Source: Nocardioides sp. Root240 (lineage in GTDB: Bacteria > Actinomycetota > Actinomycetes > Propionibacteriales > Nocardioidaceae). Taken from it: DNA of 55,798 nt. Below the pieces are notes generated by a model. It ran no database searches and was not told the DNA's origin. It saw only the letters and a program-made list of their open reading frames with translations. The stretch is from positions 216,417-272,214 of the forward strand of contig NZ_LMIT01000015.1 in NCBI RefSeq assembly GCF_001428825.1. The letters are read 5' to 3'. Below, one piece after another: positions 54,267-55,798 of this stretch. The position numbers were made by a program, and so were the translations under genes. Each line of letters opens with the position of its first letter. The stretch's first letter is position 1.

Positions 54267-55233
54267 CCTGGAGCAGCAGCTGGCCGGCGTGCTCGCCGAT
54301 GTCTCCGAGATGGCGCCTGCCGTCAGCGGGTTGGCCGACGGAGCACGCCGACGGCACCGGGTACGCCGCCAGCGGCGCCTCGCGCTCGGAGCGGGCGCCA
54401 TCGCGGTCGTGGTGGGCGCGGGTGCGGTGCTCGTGGGCGGGCTCGGCGGCACGGACCGGGCCAACGACCCGGTCGACCAGCAGCACCTGACCCCGCGCCC
54501 GGAAGGCGGCTGGCAGGACGTGGTCGACAGCGGCCTCCACTTCTCGGTGCCGGCCGACTGGACCCGCCGCACCTGTCCGGACGCCGACGCCGGCGCGTCC
54601 GCGATCTGGGCCGCACCCGGGGGTGATCCGTGCGCCGACGGCATGGGTGCGCTGCTCGGCGGCCCTCAGCACGTCGACCTGTCCTCGACCGTCGGTGCGG
54701 TGGAGCGGATCCACGACGGCGACCGGACCTACCACCGGGGTGTCGTCGGGGTCGGGCAGCTCTACCTCGGCGCCGCGGACGCGGACCGCGACGTCGTGCG
54801 CCGGATCCTCGCCTCGGCCGGAGTCGAGGGCCAGCCGGCCGTCGTCGCCGACCAGTGGGTCTCCTTCGAGCGGAAGGGGATCAGCTACGAGATCCCGACC
54901 TGGTGGGGAGTCGGCGAGTCCGGCGACCGCTCGGGCTACTCCGTGTGCCTGCTTCCCGAGGACAGCCCACAGCTCGACGGCGTCGTCGGCGACGCCGCGC
55001 ACTACGTGCTGTCCGACGGCTCCGAGCCGGGCGCGGTGATCCGCGTCGTCGCACCGACCCAGGCGGTCGCGGAGATGGTGATGGACACGCTGGTCGTGCG
55101 GGTGGGGTCGGCGGGCAGCGAGGACTGCGGTCCGGAGGACTTCGCCCTCGGCCTGTTGCCGGGCGAGTCCACGCCGGGCGCGGGGGAAACCGGTCGAGTC
55201 GACCGAGCGCCCGCCCGACCTGCCGATCGATGA
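54259..55233 (+). CDS. Membrane-anchored partner of the sigma factor
   Basis: 324 residues from ATG 54259, 8 nt before the sigma stop. One transmembrane helix (~42-62) follows a short cytoplasmic part with basic stretch; the large outer domain has four to five Cys and no family I recognise. The coupling and topology suggest an anti-sigma factor or sensor, but the usual zinc anti-sigma motif (HxxxCxxC) is absent, so the role is inferred from context. Confidence 0.6.
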   Translation: MSDLEQQLAGVLADVSEMAPAVSGLADGARRRHRVRRQRRLALGAGAIAVVVGAGAVLVGGLGGTDRANDPVDQQHLTPRPEGGWQDVVDSGLHFSVPADWTRRTCPDADAGASAIWAAPGGDPCADGMGALLGGPQHVDLSSTVGAVERIHDGDRTYHRGVVGVGQLYLGAADADRDVVRRILASAGVEGQPAVVADQWVSFERKGISYEIPTWWGVGESGDRSGYSVCLLPEDSPQLDGVVGDAAHYVLSDGSEPGAVIRVVAPTQAVAEMVMDTLVVRVGSAGSEDCGPEDFALGLLPGESTPGAGETGRVDRAPARPADR

Positions 55234-55259
55234 CGCGCGGCCGGCGACGCCTGGTCACG

Positions 55260-55275
55260 GGCCCCTCGAGGGGCC
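55260..55275. terminator. GC-rich palindrome after the sigma operon
   Basis: GGCCCCTCGAGGGGCC, a perfect 16-bp palindrome 26 nt after the stop; possible terminator without T tract. Confidence 0.4.
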
Positions 55276-55323
55276 GGCGGCTCGCGAGGGGGACCGGATC
55301 GAGGTGGGCGGGCACGTCGCTGG

Positions 55324-55342
55324 CCCCGCCGGATCGGCGGGG
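55324..55342. terminator. Hairpin between convergent genes
   Basis: CCCCGCCG and CGGCGGGG flank a GAT loop, 15 nt from the end of the HNH gene; could serve the HNH transcript. Confidence 0.4.
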
Positions 55343-55357
55343 TGCGGGGCTGGGTGG

Positions 55358-55798
55358 TCAGGAATCGGGGGTGACGGTGAAGGTCAGGCCGGTGGGGCTG
55401 GTCCACTGGTAGTGGCCGGGGCTGGTGACCTCGTAGTCCCACGCGGAGTGGGTCTTGGCGCGGTGATGGCGCCGGCAGAGGGGGACGAGGTTGCACGGAC
55501 AGGTCGGGCCGCCGCGGCTGTGCTCGATCGCATGATCCAGGTCGCAGGACCTGGCTGGCCGGGTGCAGTGCGGGAACCGGCAGCTGTGGTCGCGGAGCTC
55601 GACCCGACGCCGGTGGCGGTCGGGGATCTCGTAGGCGGTGACGGGAATGCAGTCGGCCAAGTCGACCGTGGGTCGGACGACGACGCTCGTGCCGGGGGCC
55701 TGGAGCCACTCCTTGATCTGCTCGGCACTGACCGGGGTCCGGGTCTCCTCGCAGCGTCCGACGGGGTTGGCACCGGTCAGGGTGGTGTCGGTGATGTG
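55358..55798 (-). CDS. DUF222/13E12-type HNH endonuclease-like protein (5' part outside window)
   Basis: The frame runs open through the right edge; only the last ~146 residues are seen. They carry the HNH module: CRFPHC, the DLDHAIEHSRGG core with the catalytic His, N in CNLVPLC and CRRHH. Such domains end the DUF222 (13E12 repeat) proteins, which are numerous in actinobacteria. The HNH residues look intact, so the protein could be active; its role is unknown. Convergent with the anti-sigma-like gene. Confidence 0.82.
   Translation of the reverse strand, partial: HITDTTLTGANPVGRCEETRTPVSAEQIKEWLQAPGTSVVVRPTVDLADCIPVTAYEIPDRHRRRVELRDHSCRFPHCTRPARSCDLDHAIEHSRGGPTCPCNLVPLCRRHHRAKTHSAWDYEVTSPGHYQWTSPTGLTFTVTPDS

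Overview
The window is about 55.8 kb of very GC-rich DNA from an actinobacterial chromosome. Signs of this are GTG/TTG starts, actinobacterium-specific families (DUF3027, DUF2530, DUF4032, DUF4245, mycothiol-dependent MIP-type proteins, DUF222-HNH) and many apparently leaderless genes. The gene mix looks like Nocardioides or a close relative (Nocardioidaceae); that placement is inference from gene content, not a computed phylogeny. No rRNA, tRNA, CRISPR array, prophage or transposase gene was seen.

Layout. 1-5.7 kb: two FHA-domain proteins (the first cut by the window edge), a GNAT acetyltransferase, a long cold-shock protein, an MFS transporter and DUF3027. 5.7-9.8 kb: a methyltransferase/DUF2530 pair, a MarR regulator with its own palindromic operator, an MFS exporter that seems to start at ACG, and an NCS2 purine permease. 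9.8-14.4 kb: the str operon rpsL-rpsG-fusA-tuf, with a clear promoter and a strong terminator. 14.5-20.7 kb: trmB, a PIN-PhoH protein, a DUF559/AbiEi-type gene bracketed by two inverted palindromic repeats, a secreted transglycosylase and a MatB-type malonyl-CoA ligase. 20.7-27.8 kb: class II and class I fumarases separated by a glycosyltransferase, a zinc-finger protein and a secreted protein, then a choice-of-anchor P-like secreted protein.

28.0-33.6 kb: a TPP-riboswitch-controlled thiamine operon thiE-thiO-thiS-thiG-thiE2-thiD-thiC, with nearly every junction overlapping. A third copy of the palindromic repeat sits between thiG and thiE2 and carries the likely start codon of thiE2. 33.6-37.4 kb: YdeI-like protein, asparaginase, secreted protein, DUF4032. 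37.5-41.8 kb: a complete sugar ABC importer resembling LpqY-SugABC. 41.8-45.3 kb: a secreted protein, two alpha/beta hydrolases, a REP-like palindrome and glpX. 45.4-48.4 kb: a molybdate operon (HTH-Mop regulator, modA, modB, modC) with an inverted-repeat operator. 48.5-55.8 kb: DUF4245, xseB/xseA, truA, an RsmC-like methyltransferase, a SIMPL protein, a small Cys/His protein, a MIP-family protein, an ECF sigma factor with a membrane partner, and a truncated DUF222-HNH gene.

The most unusual signals are the oriented 59-bp palindromic repeat family, the DUF559 gene bracketed by two inverted copies of it, its insertion into the thi operon, the ACG start after a perfect Shine-Dalgarno, and about ten genes with TANNNT placed 6-8 nt before the start codon, which implies leaderless mRNAs.
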